Of a DNA stretch of 64,000 nucleotides, positions 24,026-32,002 are shown piece after piece. A model generated the notes under the pieces. It saw only the letters and a list, made by a program, of their open reading frames with translations, was not told the origin of the DNA and did no database searches. The stretch is from positions 992,001 to 1,056,000 of the forward strand of contig NZ_JAAOYW010000002.1 of the NCBI RefSeq assembly GCF_011761235.1. The letters run 5' to 3'. Positions within the stretch are counted from its first letter, which is position 1. Each line of letters opens with the position of its first letter. The translations under genes and the position numbers were made by a program. The DNA comes from Frigoribacterium faeni (GTDB lineage: Bacteria > Actinomycetota > Actinomycetes > Actinomycetales > Microbacteriaceae).

Positions 24026-24158
24026 GGCCGCGGGGCCGGGCCGACGCCCGCCCCGGGGCCGCCCCGGCGTCGACGTGCGGGCCTGCCCGGTCGTCGCTGT
24101 GCGGGCCTGCCCTCTCGTCTAGATGCGGGGCCGCCCCGTCGCCGCCGCGCGGGCCTGC

Positions 24159-24431
24159 TCAGTCGTAGACGCGCCCGAGCACCCACTGCCCGGCGCCGTC
24201 GCGCAGCACCTCGAACATGTGCGTCGTGCCGTCGCCGTCGGTCGCCTGGAACCGCCAGCCCACGAACTGCTGGGGCGGGTGCGTGATCAGCGCCGGGACG
24301 AAGGCCGGCTCGTGCCACATCTCGGTCGGGGTGTCGGTGACGCGCCAGCGTGCGCCGTCGTGCACGAGCCGGTCGGGCGCGCCGTCGACGAACCAGAGCG
24401 CGACGGCCGATCGGGTGGTGGAGATGTTCAT
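24159..24431 (-). CDS. Small SOS-controlled protein, DUF6504-like
   Basis: A 90-residue protein without membrane segments, opening MNISTTRSAVALWFVDGAPD. The centre RLVHDGARWRVTDTPTEMW and the later WRFQATDGDGTTHMFEVLRD resemble the small DUF6504 proteins found near imuA/imuB/dnaE2 mutasome genes in Actinobacteria, but I call this only tentatively. The start has GAGAGG upstream. The promoter carries a perfect 16-bp LexA box just downstream of the -10, so expression should rise on DNA damage. No mutasome gene is present in this window. Confidence 0.65.
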   Translation of the reverse strand: MNISTTRSAVALWFVDGAPDRLVHDGARWRVTDTPTEMWHEPAFVPALITHPPQQFVGWRFQATDGDGTTHMFEVLRDGAGQWVLGRVYD

Positions 24432-24447
24432 CGGGGTCGCCTCTCTC

Positions 24448-24463
24448 TCGAACACGTGTTCGA
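24448..24463. promoter_or_regulatory. Perfect SOS (LexA) box
   Basis: TCGAACACGTGTTCGA is a perfect 16-bp palindrome matching the actinobacterial LexA site TCGAAC-N4-GTTCGA. It lies 17 bp upstream of the ATG and 9 bp downstream of the -10 hexamer, overlapping the expected transcription start. Confidence 0.85.
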
Positions 24464-24472
24464 CTGGAGGCG

Positions 24473-24478
24473 AGTGTA
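24473..24478 (-). promoter_or_regulatory. Predicted -10 element (TACACT) of the SOS gene
   Basis: TACACT on the minus strand, placed so that the LexA box covers the start site. Confidence 0.55.
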
Positions 24479-24544
24479 AGCAGCCCCGAGCGGCCTCCGC
24501 AACCGCTCCGGCGTGTCGCCCGAGCACCCCTCCGCACCGCCGAA

Positions 24545-24604
24545 GAACCACGTTCCGTTCAAAGAACCACCGTGCTTCGTGGTTCTTTGAACGGAACGTG
24601 GTTC
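24545..24604. repeat. Hairpin repeat family G (60 bp)
   Basis: Perfect 26-bp arms, beginning GAACCACGTTCCGTTC, with an 8-nt loop. It lies between the end of ald and the promoter of the SOS gene. It is clearly AT-richer than family A and has a single copy in the window. Confidence 0.9.
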
Positions 24605-24690
24605 GAAGCCGGGCGGGCGCGGGGCGGGCACCCGCGCGGCGCGGGGCGGGCACCCGGGCGGGCGCGCGGCGGGCACCCCGCGCGGGCGCG

Positions 24691-25803
24691 TCAGCGCGCG
24701 GCGGGCACCGCCCCGAGCGGCATCCCCAGCGCGGACGCGACGCCCGCGGCCACGACCTGCCCCGCGACGACGTTGAGCCCGGAGGCGAGCGCCGGGTCCG
24801 CGGCGGTGGCCGCCTGCCAGCCCCGGTCGGCCAGGGCGGCGACGTACGGCAGCGTCGCGTTGGTCAGCGCGCGGGTCGACGTCTCGGGCACGGCGCCCGG
24901 CATGTTGGCGACGCAGTAGTAGACGGTGTCGTGCACGGCGAAGGTGGGGTCGTCGTGCGTGGTGGGCCGCGACCCCTCGAAGCAGCCGCCCTGGTCGATC
25001 GCGATGTCGACGAGCACCGCGCCGGGCTTCATCGTCGCCACCATCTCGTCGGTGACGAGCTTCGGCGCCGCCGCCCCGGGGATGAGCACCGAGCCGATCA
25101 CGAGGTCGGCGTCGCGCACCTGGCCGGCGATCTCGAACGGCGACGAGTGCCGCGTCGCGACCCGGCCGTCGAAGCGCGCCTCGAGCGCACGGAGGCGCGG
25201 CAGCGACAGGTCGACCACGGTCACGTCGGCGCCCAGGCCGAGCGCGTTCGCGGCGGCGTGCTCGCCGGCGACCCCGCCGCCGATGACGACGACCTTCGCG
25301 GCGGGCGTGCCCGGCACCCCGCCGAGCAGCGTGCCCCGACCGCCGGAGGCGCGCATCAGGTGGTACGCCCCGACCGTGATCGACAGGCGCCCTGCCACCT
25401 CGCTCATCGGCTGCAGCAGCGGCAGCGAACGGTCGGGCAGCTGCACCGTCTCGTAGGCGATCGCGGTCGTGCCCGAGGCGACCAGCGCCTCCGTCAGCTC
25501 GCGGTCGGCGGCGAGGTGCAGGTAGGTGAAGACGACCTGGTCGGCGCGCAGGCGGCGGTGCTCGGAGCGGACGGGCTCCTTGACCTTGAGCAGCAGGTCG
25601 GCGGCGGCCCAGACCTCGTCGGCCGTGTCGACCACCACGGCGCCCACGGCGCGGAAGTCGTCGTCGTGGATGCGCGAGCCGAGACCGGCCCCCGCCTGCA
25701 CGAGCACCTCGTGGCCGCGGCGCACGAGGGCGTCCGCGCCGGCGGGCGTGAGGGCCACCCGGTTCTCGTTGTTCTTGATCTCGGTGGGGACTCCGACGCG
25801 CAT
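24691..25803 (-). CDS. ald: Alanine dehydrogenase
   Basis: A 370-residue NAD-dependent enzyme that reversibly converts L-alanine to pyruvate and ammonia. It starts [20 protein letters not shown], typical of Ald. Active-site residues lie in LLKVKEP (Lys near 73) and YLHLAA (His near 95). The NAD fold has [53 protein letters not shown] and TNATLPY are family hallmarks. Length is standard. It is divergent from an Lrp/AsnC regulator, the arrangement of aldR-ald, and is therefore probably alanine-induced. Confidence 0.96.
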   Translation of the reverse strand: MRVGVPTEIKNNENRVALTPAGADALVRRGHEVLVQAGAGLGSRIHDDDFRAVGAVVVDTADEVWAAADLLLKVKEPVRSEHRRLRADQVVFTYLHLAADRELTEALVASGTTAIAYETVQLPDRSLPLLQPMSEVAGRLSITVGAYHLMRASGGRGTLLGGVPGTPAAKVVVIGGGVAGEHAAANALGLGADVTVVDLSLPRLRALEARFDGRVATRHSSPFEIAGQVRDADLVIGSVLIPGAAAPKLVTDEMVATMKPGAVLVDIAIDQGGCFEGSRPTTHDDPTFAVHDTVYYCVANMPGAVPETSTRALTNATLPYVAALADRGWQAATAADPALASGLNVVAGQVVAAGVASALGMPLGAVPAAR

Positions 25804-25872
25804 GGCGGCTCCGATCGTCGTCAGGGGTGCTCCGTCGCGTCCCTGCTGTGGACAGTGTGCTCCGATGGTGGC

Positions 25873-25980
25873 GATCGTTCGTTACGCGCCTGTTTCCGCC
25901 GAACGATCTTCTGTCACACTGCGGTGACGCACCCATCCGGACCGGGAGGACGCCCACCGTGAGCCCTGAACCGAACGATC
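25873..25980. promoter_or_regulatory. Repeated CGAACGATC boxes in the ald/Lrp divergent region
   Basis: CGAACGATC occurs at 25900-25908 and 25972-25980 and as its complement GATCGTTCG at 25873-25881. The first and last extend to CCGAACGATCTTC. Three copies of a 9-mer in 108 bp, the last just inside the Lrp gene, suggest binding sites for the Lrp-type regulator. Confidence 0.5.
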
Positions 25981-26456
25981 TTCGCGCCTCCGGGCCGCTC
26001 GACGACCTCGACCTGCGCCTCCTCGAGATGCTGAAGACCGACGGGCGCATCTCGAACGCGGCGCTCGCCGAGGCCGTCGGCGTGGCGCCCTCGACGGCGC
26101 ACGTGCGGCTGCGGTCGCTGATCGACCGCGGCGTCGTGACGGGGTTCCTCACGAGCGTCGACCAGCGCAGCCTCGGCCTGCCGCTGCAGGCGATCGTCGG
26201 CGTGACGCTGCGGCCGGGGTCGCGGCAGGCGGCGATCACCGCGTTCTCCGAGGCCGTGCGGAGCCTGCCGCAGGTGCTGCAGGTGTTCTTCCTCGGCGGC
26301 CACGACGACTTCATCGTGCACATCGCGGTGGCCGACTCGAGCGAGATCCGCACCTTCGTCGTCGACCACCTCTCGGCCCAGCCGTCGGTCGCCTCGACGC
26401 GCACGAGCATCGTCTTCGACTACCACCGCAACGGGGTCGCGGCCTCGTTCCGCTGA
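25959..26456 (+). CDS. Lrp/AsnC-family regulator (probable AldR)
   Basis: A 165-residue regulator. The helix-turn-helix lies in LDDLDLRLLEMLKTDGRISNAALAEAVGVAPSTAHVRLRSLIDRGVVTGF. The C-terminal RAM/AsnC ligand domain has LPLQAIVGVTL, VLQVFFLGGHDDFIVHIAV and STRTSIVFDYHR. GTG 25959 is preceded by GGGAGGA. Its divergent position to ald matches AldR of mycobacteria, which controls ald in response to alanine. Repeated CGAACGATC boxes between the genes may be its sites. Confidence 0.9.
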   Translation: MSPEPNDLRASGPLDDLDLRLLEMLKTDGRISNAALAEAVGVAPSTAHVRLRSLIDRGVVTGFLTSVDQRSLGLPLQAIVGVTLRPGSRQAAITAFSEAVRSLPQVLQVFFLGGHDDFIVHIAVADSSEIRTFVVDHLSAQPSVASTRTSIVFDYHRNGVAASFR

Positions 26457-26501
26457 CCGGCGCCGCGGCGTGTGCGGTGCCGCGGTGCCGCGTGTCGCGG
26501 G

Positions 26502-26571
26502 GTGCGGCGGGTCGCCGTGCTCCCGGGCGGGTGGGCGCGGACCCGCCGCCGACGACGGCGACCCGCCGACA
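26502..26571. repeat. Diverged family A-like hairpin (70 bp)
   Basis: GGCGGGT at 26506 and 26526 and ACCCGCC at 26541 and 26561 repeat the spacing of family A, including the 20-bp offset between boxes. The sequence between the boxes is unlike family A but still pairs in its outer part (CGCCGT with ACGGCG). The GGCGGGT boxes appear to be the conserved core. Confidence 0.65.
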
Positions 26572-26658
26572 CCTACACGAGGAGGCGCGGGTCGGGCCCC
26601 CGAGGAGGCGCGGGTCACGGTCCCCTGGGAGTGGCGGTCGGCCTCGACAGCCGTCGCC

Positions 26659-26664
26659 TATCGT
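26659..26664 (+). promoter_or_regulatory. Leaderless -10 element (TATCGT)
   Basis: TATCGT, 7 nt, ATG at 26672. Confidence 0.6.
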
Positions 26665-26671
26665 CCGGGGC

Positions 26672-27574
26672 ATGCGCACGACACGAGACGTCCTCACCGA
26701 ACCGATCGCCCGCAGCAGCGCCACCGGCCGTGGCCCGTCCCGCCCGGCCCTCGCCGCCGCCGCCCTCGCGGCCGTCGCCGTGCTCGGCCTCACGACGGGC
26801 TGCACCGCCGACGCCGAGGGCGCGGCCCCGACCGTCACGATCACCCCCGCGCCCGGCTCCGTCGCCACCGGCTCGGCCTCGGCGGAGCCCGCCGAGACCC
26901 CCTACGCCTCGCCGGCGGTCGCGCTCGTCCGGCAGTACCTCGACGCCGCCGCGGCGGGCGACGCGGCCGCCGCCTGGCCGCTGCTGAGCCCGGAGTCGCA
27001 GGCGGCCTACCCGTCCGAGCAGCAGTTCGCGTCCGCCTTCGGCCGCGACGGCACGGTCACCGCCGAGGCGGCGGGCCAGCTCCTCGCCGCGCCCTTCACC
27101 GAGGCGACCGCCGCGGAGGGCGTCGTCACCGTGGTCAGCGCCACCACCGAGGCCGAGGCCGACGCGTGGCTCGTCCGCGAGTCGTCGGCGGGCCTCCGCA
27201 TCGACGACGCCGGGGTGCCCTCGACGGGCGACTCCGTCTACGAGTGGACCAACCCCGCCGTGGGCCCCGAGGACGCGGCCGTCGACGCAGGTGCCGCTCC
27301 CTTCGACGACTCGGCCCCCGCCTCCGTGTCGTTCGCCTCGCCGGCCTCGGCCGACGCGGAGGGACCGTCGACCGTCGGCTACCCGAACGGCCTGTCCGCG
27401 TGGGTGGACGGCGTCGAGATCCCGGTCGACGAGCCAGTCTCGGCGGGCTCGGGACGTGAGTTCACGATCCCCGTCGGCTCGGCCCCGACCGACGGCGCCC
27501 CGCGCGGGCTCACCGTCATGTGGCAGGTCGGCACCGACCCGACGCACTTCCGCAGCAGCACCGTGCTGCTCTGA
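26672..27574 (+). CDS. Lipoprotein of unknown function
   Basis: A 300-residue exported protein. After 24 residues that include Arg, a hydrophobic segment (LAAAALAAVAVLGLTTGC) ends in the lipobox LTTGC with Cys44 as lipid attachment site; the n-region is long for a lipoprotein. A Ser/Ala/Pro linker follows. Residues about 83-180 (ALVRQYLDAAAAGDAAAAWPLLS) resemble NTF2-like accumulation domains found in surface lipoproteins. The C-terminal part, with AWVDGVEIPV and LTVMWQVGTDPTHF, has no identified family. The mRNA appears leaderless. Confidence 0.78.
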   Translation: MRTTRDVLTEPIARSSATGRGPSRPALAAAALAAVAVLGLTTGCTADAEGAAPTVTITPAPGSVATGSASAEPAETPYASPAVALVRQYLDAAAAGDAAAAWPLLSPESQAAYPSEQQFASAFGRDGTVTAEAAGQLLAAPFTEATAAEGVVTVVSATTEAEADAWLVRESSAGLRIDDAGVPSTGDSVYEWTNPAVGPEDAAVDAGAAPFDDSAPASVSFASPASADAEGPSTVGYPNGLSAWVDGVEIPVDEPVSAGSGREFTIPVGSAPTDGAPRGLTVMWQVGTDPTHFRSSTVLL

Positions 27575-27611
27575 CCGTCGTCACAGATCACCGGCCGACG
27601 CCGGCGGGACG

Positions 27612-27617
27612 TAGATT
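27612..27617 (+). promoter_or_regulatory. Leaderless -10 element (TAGATT)
   Basis: TAGATT, 7 nt, ATG at 27625. A CAGGAG also lies in the gap, so a leadered start cannot be excluded. Confidence 0.5.
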
Positions 27618-27624
27618 CAGGAGC

Positions 27625-28842
27625 ATGTACCTCTTCCACGAGGTCGACGCCTCCTCGGCCACGGCCGTCGTCCGCGCTCGTCTCCCGCGATCCGTCGCGG
27701 ACTCCCTCCTCCTCGCCGCCGACCTGACCGGCCCAGGAGGCGCGGCGCCCGTCCCCGGGGCAGGCTCCACCGCAGACCTGTGGCGGGCCCTCGCGACGCT
27801 CGCGGCGCACGACGTCGGGGCGGCCCGGGCCGTCGAGCCGCACCTCGACGCGGTGGCGATCCTCGACCAGGCGCGGGAGGCAGGCGAGGTCGCGCTGCCG
27901 GCCCGCGCCTCCTCGTCCGGACGGTTCACCTGGGGGGTGTTCGCCGCCGAGGGGCCGGGCGCGCGGCTCGTCGCGGAGCCGGTCGCGGCCGACACGCCCG
28001 ACGCGGGCGCTGGGCCCGACACGCCCGAAGCGAGCCCCGCGCCCGACGCGACCGCTGCGCCCGACGCGCCGGGCGCCTCCTGGGCCCTCAGCGGCACCAA
28101 GCCGTGGTGCTCGCTCGCCGACGTGCTCGACGGCGCCCTCGTGACGGCGTGGGTCGGCGACGAGCGTCGCCTCTTCGCGGTCGACCTGCGCCAGCCCGGC
28201 GTGGAGGTCGTGCCCGGCGCCTGGCACGCGCGCGGACTCGCCGAGATCCCCTCGGGCCCGGTCGTCTTCGACGGCGTGCCCGCCACGCCCGTCGGCGAGC
28301 CCGGCTGGTACCTGCGCCGCCCCGGCTTCGAGTGGGGCGGCATCGCCGTCGCGGCCTGCTGGTACGGCGGGGCCGTCGGCGTGGCCGGCGCCCTGCTGCA
28401 CGCCGCCGTCGCCCGTGACCCCGACCCCTGGCTGCTGCGCGCGCTCGGCGTCGTCGACGAGCGTCTCGCCGACGCCCGCCGGGCCCTCGAGGAGGCGGCG
28501 GTCGCGGTCGATGCCGGACGCGCCGTCGGGCAGGAGGCGCGGCTCCTGGCCAAGAGGACGCGCGCCACGGTCGCCCACGCCGCCGAGGACGTCCTCGCGG
28601 CCGTCGGCGGCGCCCTCGGCCCCGGCCCGCTCGCCTCCGACCCGGCGCACGCCAAGCGCGTCGCCGACCTCGAGCTGTACCTGCGGCAGCGGCACGCCGA
28701 GAAGGACGACGCCTCGCTCGGGGGAGCCGTGCGCGACGCGGCGCTCGCCGCCGCCGACACTGCGCCTGCCGCCGCCGACACTGCGCCTGCCGCCGCCGGT
28801 GCGCCCGCGCCCGCCCCCGCCGCGGGGCCCGCCTCGTGGTGA
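27625..28842 (+). CDS. Acyl-CoA dehydrogenase-like protein
   Basis: A 405-residue protein resembling acyl-CoA dehydrogenases in its middle beta domain (LSGTKPWCSLADVLDGALVTAW; WHARGLAEIPSGPVVFDGVPA) and C-terminal helical bundle. The usual catalytic Glu region is not identifiable, and the N-terminal domain is short. A low-complexity insert (about 120-150) and an Ala/Pro tail flank the core. It opens a three-gene unit with a PIG-L/methyltransferase fusion and a family 2 glycosyltransferase, all with 4-bp overlaps. The likely role is oxidising a bound acyl or amino group on a precursor; inference only. Confidence 0.78.
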   Translation: MYLFHEVDASSATAVVRARLPRSVADSLLLAADLTGPGGAAPVPGAGSTADLWRALATLAAHDVGAARAVEPHLDAVAILDQAREAGEVALPARASSSGRFTWGVFAAEGPGARLVAEPVAADTPDAGAGPDTPEASPAPDATAAPDAPGASWALSGTKPWCSLADVLDGALVTAWVGDERRLFAVDLRQPGVEVVPGAWHARGLAEIPSGPVVFDGVPATPVGEPGWYLRRPGFEWGGIAVAACWYGGAVGVAGALLHAAVARDPDPWLLRALGVVDERLADARRALEEAAVAVDAGRAVGQEARLLAKRTRATVAHAAEDVLAAVGGALGPGPLASDPAHAKRVADLELYLRQRHAEKDDASLGGAVRDAALAAADTAPAAADTAPAAAGAPAPAPAAGPASW

Positions 28843-30386
28843 GCTTCGACGCGCGCGAGCCCGGCACCCCCGTGGCGACGTGGCGCTCCGACCCGCGCTG
28901 GGCCGCGCTGCCCGCCCCGCGACCGCTCGACCCCGCGACCGCGCCCGAGGCCGCCGAGCCCGACGCGCCCGGTCCCGTCGACCTGGTGGGCGCCTCCGGG
29001 CCGGTCGTCGTGCTCGCCGCGCACGCCGACGACGAGACCCTCGGCGCCGGATCGCTCGTGGCGCAGCTCGTGCGCCACGGCCGACCCGTGACGGTCGTCG
29101 TGGTGACCGACGGCGCCGCCTCGCACCCCCGCTCGACGACGACCTCGGCCGGGTCGCTCCGCGAGCTGCGGCTGGTCGAGGCCCGCCGGGCCCTCGACGA
29201 GCTCGGCACCGGGATCGAGCTCGTCGCCCTCGGCGTCGCCGACGGCGCGGTCCGCGAGGCCCGCGACGAGGTCCGCGGCCGTGTGGCGGCGCTGCTCGCC
29301 GAGCGGGCTCCCGTGCTCGTCGTGGCCCCGTGGCGCGGCGACGGCCACCGCGACCACCGGGTGCTCGGCGAGGTGGCCGCGGAGCTCGTGGGAGGCGCCG
29401 GGTCCGTCCTGCCGGACGCCCGCCTCCTCGAGTACCCGATCTGGATGTGGCACTGGGGCTCGCCCGACCACGCCGACGTGCCCTGGCCGACGCTCGTGCG
29501 CGTCGCCGGGGACGAGGAGGCGGGCCTCGCGAAGCAGCGCGCGCTCGCGCGGTACGCCTCCCAGGTGCAGCCGCTCGGCGACGGGCCGGGCGACGAGGCC
29601 GTGCTGCGGCCGGACTTCGTCGAGCACTTCGTCGGCGGCGACGAGGTCTTCGTCGAGGCGCCCGCCGCCGCCGCCCTCGCCGAGGGCGGGTCTTCCGGCT
29701 CGACGGCGGGTCGCGCCGGACCCGCCCTCGACCCGGAAGACCCGCCGTCGAGGGAGCCGGAGCGCGAGCTCGCCTCGGAGCCCGCGCTCGCGCCCGCCTT
29801 CGACGCGACGCACGCCCGCCGCGACGACCCGTGGGGCGTCACCACCCGCTGGTACGAGCGGCGCAAGCGCGCGCTCGTGCTCGCCGCGCTGCCCGACGAG
29901 CGGCTCGGCCGCGTGCTCGAGATCGGCTGCTCGATCGGCGTCGTCACCGAGCAGCTCGCGGGGCGGGCCGACTCCGTGCTCGCCCTCGACGTCTCGTCGG
30001 TCGCGGTCGAGCGCGCCCGCGAGCGGCTGGCCGACCGTCCGCACGTCCGCGTCGAGGTCGCCGACGTCTCGGCCGGGCTGCCCGACGGCGAGCAGGACCT
30101 GGTCGTGCTCGGCGAGGTCGGCTACTACCTGTCGCCCGCGGCCCTCGGGCAGCTGCTCGCCGACGTCGACCGGCGGCTCGCCCCGGGCGGGTCCCTCGTG
30201 GCCTGCCACTGGCGGCACGGCGCCGACGACTTCGCGCAGGACGGCGACGAGGTGCACGAGGCGCTCGCCGCCTGGGCCCGCACGGCCGGGCTGACCCGCG
30301 TCGTCGGCCACGTCGAGGAGGACTTCCTGCTCGACGTCTGGTCGCGCGACCCGCGCTCGGTCGCGACGCGGACGGGCCTGCGGTGA
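28839..30386 (+). CDS. PIG-L deacetylase / SAM methyltransferase fusion
   Basis: A bifunctional protein of 515 residues. The N-terminal half is PIG-L/LmbE: VVLAAHADDETLGAG gives the AHxDDE zinc motif and VVAPWRGDGHRDHRVLGE the downstream H-x2-H site. Residues about 281-304 are encoded by a complete family A hairpin read in frame, forming part of the interdomain linker. The C-terminal half is a class I methyltransferase of the NodS/SAM type: VLEIGCSIGVVTEQLA (motif I), ADVSAGLPDGEQDLVVLGEVGYYLS. Such fusions remove an N-acyl group from an amino sugar and methylate a product. Start GTG 28839 overlaps the previous stop (GTGA). Confidence 0.88.
   Translation: MSFDAREPGTPVATWRSDPRWAALPAPRPLDPATAPEAAEPDAPGPVDLVGASGPVVVLAAHADDETLGAGSLVAQLVRHGRPVTVVVVTDGAASHPRSTTTSAGSLRELRLVEARRALDELGTGIELVALGVADGAVREARDEVRGRVAALLAERAPVLVVAPWRGDGHRDHRVLGEVAAELVGGAGSVLPDARLLEYPIWMWHWGSPDHADVPWPTLVRVAGDEEAGLAKQRALARYASQVQPLGDGPGDEAVLRPDFVEHFVGGDEVFVEAPAAAALAEGGSSGSTAGRAGPALDPEDPPSREPERELASEPALAPAFDATHARRDDPWGVTTRWYERRKRALVLAALPDERLGRVLEIGCSIGVVTEQLAGRADSVLALDVSSVAVERARERLADRPHVRVEVADVSAGLPDGEQDLVVLGEVGYYLSPAALGQLLADVDRRLAPGGSLVACHWRHGADDFAQDGDEVHEALAAWARTAGLTRVVGHVEEDFLLDVWSRDPRSVATRTGLR
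29681..29750. repeat. Hairpin repeat family A, copy 5, inside a coding region (70 bp)
   Basis: This copy has the same length and block structure as the intergenic ones. It lies between the two domains of the PIG-L/methyltransferase fusion and is open in the reading frame, giving a Gly/Ser/Pro-rich stretch. Both arms carry GAGGGCGGGT or GACGGCGGGT. At 70 bp (not a multiple of 3) its insertion would shift the frame unless flanking bases were also changed. Confidence 0.88.
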
Positions 30387-31117
30387 CGCGCCCGATCGCC
30401 GGCGTCGCCGTGGTCGTCCCCGCACGCGACGAGGCCGCCCTGATCGCCCGGTGCCTGGCCTCGGTGCGCGAGGCGCGCCTCCTGCTGGCCGGTCGGGCCC
30501 CCGACGGGCCCGGTCGAGCCGAGGAGGTGCGGGTCGTCACCGTCGTCGTGGCCGACGACTGCTCGGACGACACGGCCGCGATCGCGGCCGCCGCCCCGGA
30601 CGTCACCGTGGTCGAGACCCGCCTCCGCTCCGTCGGCGCCGCTCGCTCGGAGGGCGCCCGGATCGCCGTCGAGAGGCTCGCGGAGCTCGGCGTGCCGCTC
30701 GACGCGGTCTGGCTGGCGAACACCGACGCGGACTCCGCCGTGCCGCCCGCGTGGCTCACCTCGCAGCTCGACCTGGCCGACCACGAGGGCGCCGACCTCG
30801 TCGTGGGCACCGTGCGGCCGGACTTCGCCGACCTCTCGGACGCCCAGGTCGCGGCCTGGCTGTCGCGGCACACGCCGGGCCGGCCGAACGGCCACGTGCA
30901 CGGGGCCAACCTGGGCCTGCGCGCGTCGGTCTACGTCGCCGCCGGGGGCTTCGGCGAGCTCGACCTGCACGAGGACGTCGAGCTCGTCGCCCGCGCGAAG
31001 GCCGCCGGGGCGGTCGCCGTCGCGTCGGAGGCGGGCGAGGTGCTCACGTCGGGCCGCCAGGTGGGCCGCACTCGCGGCGGCTACGCGGGGTACCTCGCGA
31101 ACGACCTGCTCGCCTGA
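30383..31117 (+). CDS. Family 2 glycosyltransferase
   Basis: A 244-residue GT-A fold enzyme without membrane segments. IAGVAVVVPARDEAALIARCLASV is the nucleotide-sugar entry. VVADDCSDDTAAIAA and the NTDADS motif (DxD equivalent) bind the sugar nucleotide and metal. The acceptor region has NGHVHGANLGLRASVYVAAGGF and the catalytic-base segment LHEDVELVARAK (ED motif). GTG overlaps the preceding stop by 4 bp. It completes the acyl-CoA-dehydrogenase-like/PIG-L-methyltransferase/GT2 unit, which probably makes or remodels a small glycoside or glycolipid. Confidence 0.9.
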   Translation: MTRPIAGVAVVVPARDEAALIARCLASVREARLLLAGRAPDGPGRAEEVRVVTVVVADDCSDDTAAIAAAAPDVTVVETRLRSVGAARSEGARIAVERLAELGVPLDAVWLANTDADSAVPPAWLTSQLDLADHEGADLVVGTVRPDFADLSDAQVAAWLSRHTPGRPNGHVHGANLGLRASVYVAAGGFGELDLHEDVELVARAKAAGAVAVASEAGEVLTSGRQVGRTRGGYAGYLANDLLA

Positions 31118-31143
31118 GCCGGGGGCCCCGCGGGGACGGGGCG

Positions 31144-31395
31144 TCAGCCCGAGATCCGGCCGAGCGGCCACGTCGCGACGGCGGAGAGCGGGGGCGGCGC
31201 TGCACGACGGGGGGCCGTGGCGACCTCGGCCCGGGCGGGACACGGGCTCGGGCCCGGGACCGCGCCCGGGCCCGGGGTGGCCGAGGTCGCCGGGGTCGCG
31301 GCCGCGTCGCCGTCGCGCAGGCGCGAGCGCAGGCTGCGGTAGATCGGTGTGGTCTCGGCGCTCTGGGCGACGAGCGAGTCGTAGATGCTGCTCAC
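31144..31395 (-). CDS. Small hypothetical protein (83 aa)
   Basis: A soluble protein opening VSSIYDSLVAQSAETTPIYRSLRSRLRDGD, with an amphipathic basic N-terminal half and a Pro/Ala-rich tail. No family recognised. The start at GTG 31395 has GAGAGGA upstream and a TATGCT promoter 27 bp before it; an upstream in-frame codon at 31437 would lie ahead of that promoter. It ends 27 bp from the convergent glycosyltransferase stop. Confidence 0.55.
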   Translation of the reverse strand: MSSIYDSLVAQSAETTPIYRSLRSRLRDGDAAATPATSATPGPGAVPGPSPCPARAEVATAPRRAAPPPLSAVATWPLGRISG

Positions 31396-31421
31396 GGGCG
31401 CGTCCTCTCGGGTCGCCTCCC

Positions 31422-31427
31422 AGCATA
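31422..31427 (-). promoter_or_regulatory. Predicted -10 element (TATGCT)
   Basis: TATGCT on the minus strand gives a leader of about 20 nt with GAGAGGA before GTG 31395. Confidence 0.5.
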
Positions 31428-31506
31428 AACGTGACATATCGCCCGCGGTCTGGGAGTCCGCTGCGTCGCGGCTCGCGACCCGCCCGCGCCGACGCCCGTC
31501 GGCGGC

Positions 31507-31995
31507 TCAGCCCCGGGGCAGGGCCGCCTCGATCACGTCGACGATCGCCGGGTCGTCCGGCTCGGTCGTCGGGCGGAACCGGTGCACCTCGCCCGACGGC
31601 GTCACGACGAACTTCTCGAAGTTCCACTTCACCTTGCCGGCCTTGCCCGCCGCGTCGGGGGTCTTCTTCAGCTCCGTGTACAGGGGGTGCTCCGACTTCC
31701 CGTTGACGCGCACCTTCTCCATCATCGGGAACGTCACGCCCCAGGTCGCCGAGCAGTACTCGTCGATGGCCTCCGACGACCCCAGCTCCTGCAGGAACTG
31801 GTTGCTCGGGAACCCCACGACCGTGAAGCCGCGCTCGCCGTAGGTGCGCTGCAGCTGCTCGAGCTTCTCGTACTGCGGGGCGAGCCCGCAGCGCGAGGCG
31901 ACGTTGACGACGAGCACCACCTTGTCGGCAAAGGCGCCGAACCGGGTGTGCTCGCCGCGGAGGGTGGTCAGGTCGATGTCGTCGAGGGCGCTCAT
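31507..31995 (-). CDS. Glutathione peroxidase-family thiol peroxidase
   Basis: A 162-residue thioredoxin-fold peroxidase that reduces hydroperoxides. The peroxidatic Cys36 is in NVASRCGLAPQY. Gln and Trp partners lie in GFPSNQF and KWNFEKF. A Cys in DEYCSATWGVTFPMMEK sits where thioredoxin-dependent GPx proteins have the resolving Cys, so this is probably thioredoxin-linked, as expected in an organism lacking glutathione. The usual extra Cys of GFPCNQF is Ser. ATG follows TAGCGT by 7 nt, so the mRNA is leaderless. Confidence 0.93.
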   Translation of the reverse strand: MSALDDIDLTTLRGEHTRFGAFADKVVLVVNVASRCGLAPQYEKLEQLQRTYGERGFTVVGFPSNQFLQELGSSEAIDEYCSATWGVTFPMMEKVRVNGKSEHPLYTELKKTPDAAGKAGKVKWNFEKFVVTPSGEVHRFRPTTEPDDPAIVDVIEAALPRG

Positions 31996-32002
31996 GCGCG
32001 CG

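Noticed and set aside
28839-30386. Mycothiol deacetylase MshB
   Set aside because: The PIG-L domain is fused to a methyltransferase and lies with a GT2 and an acyl-CoA-dehydrogenase-like gene; MshB is stand-alone and the other msh genes are absent.
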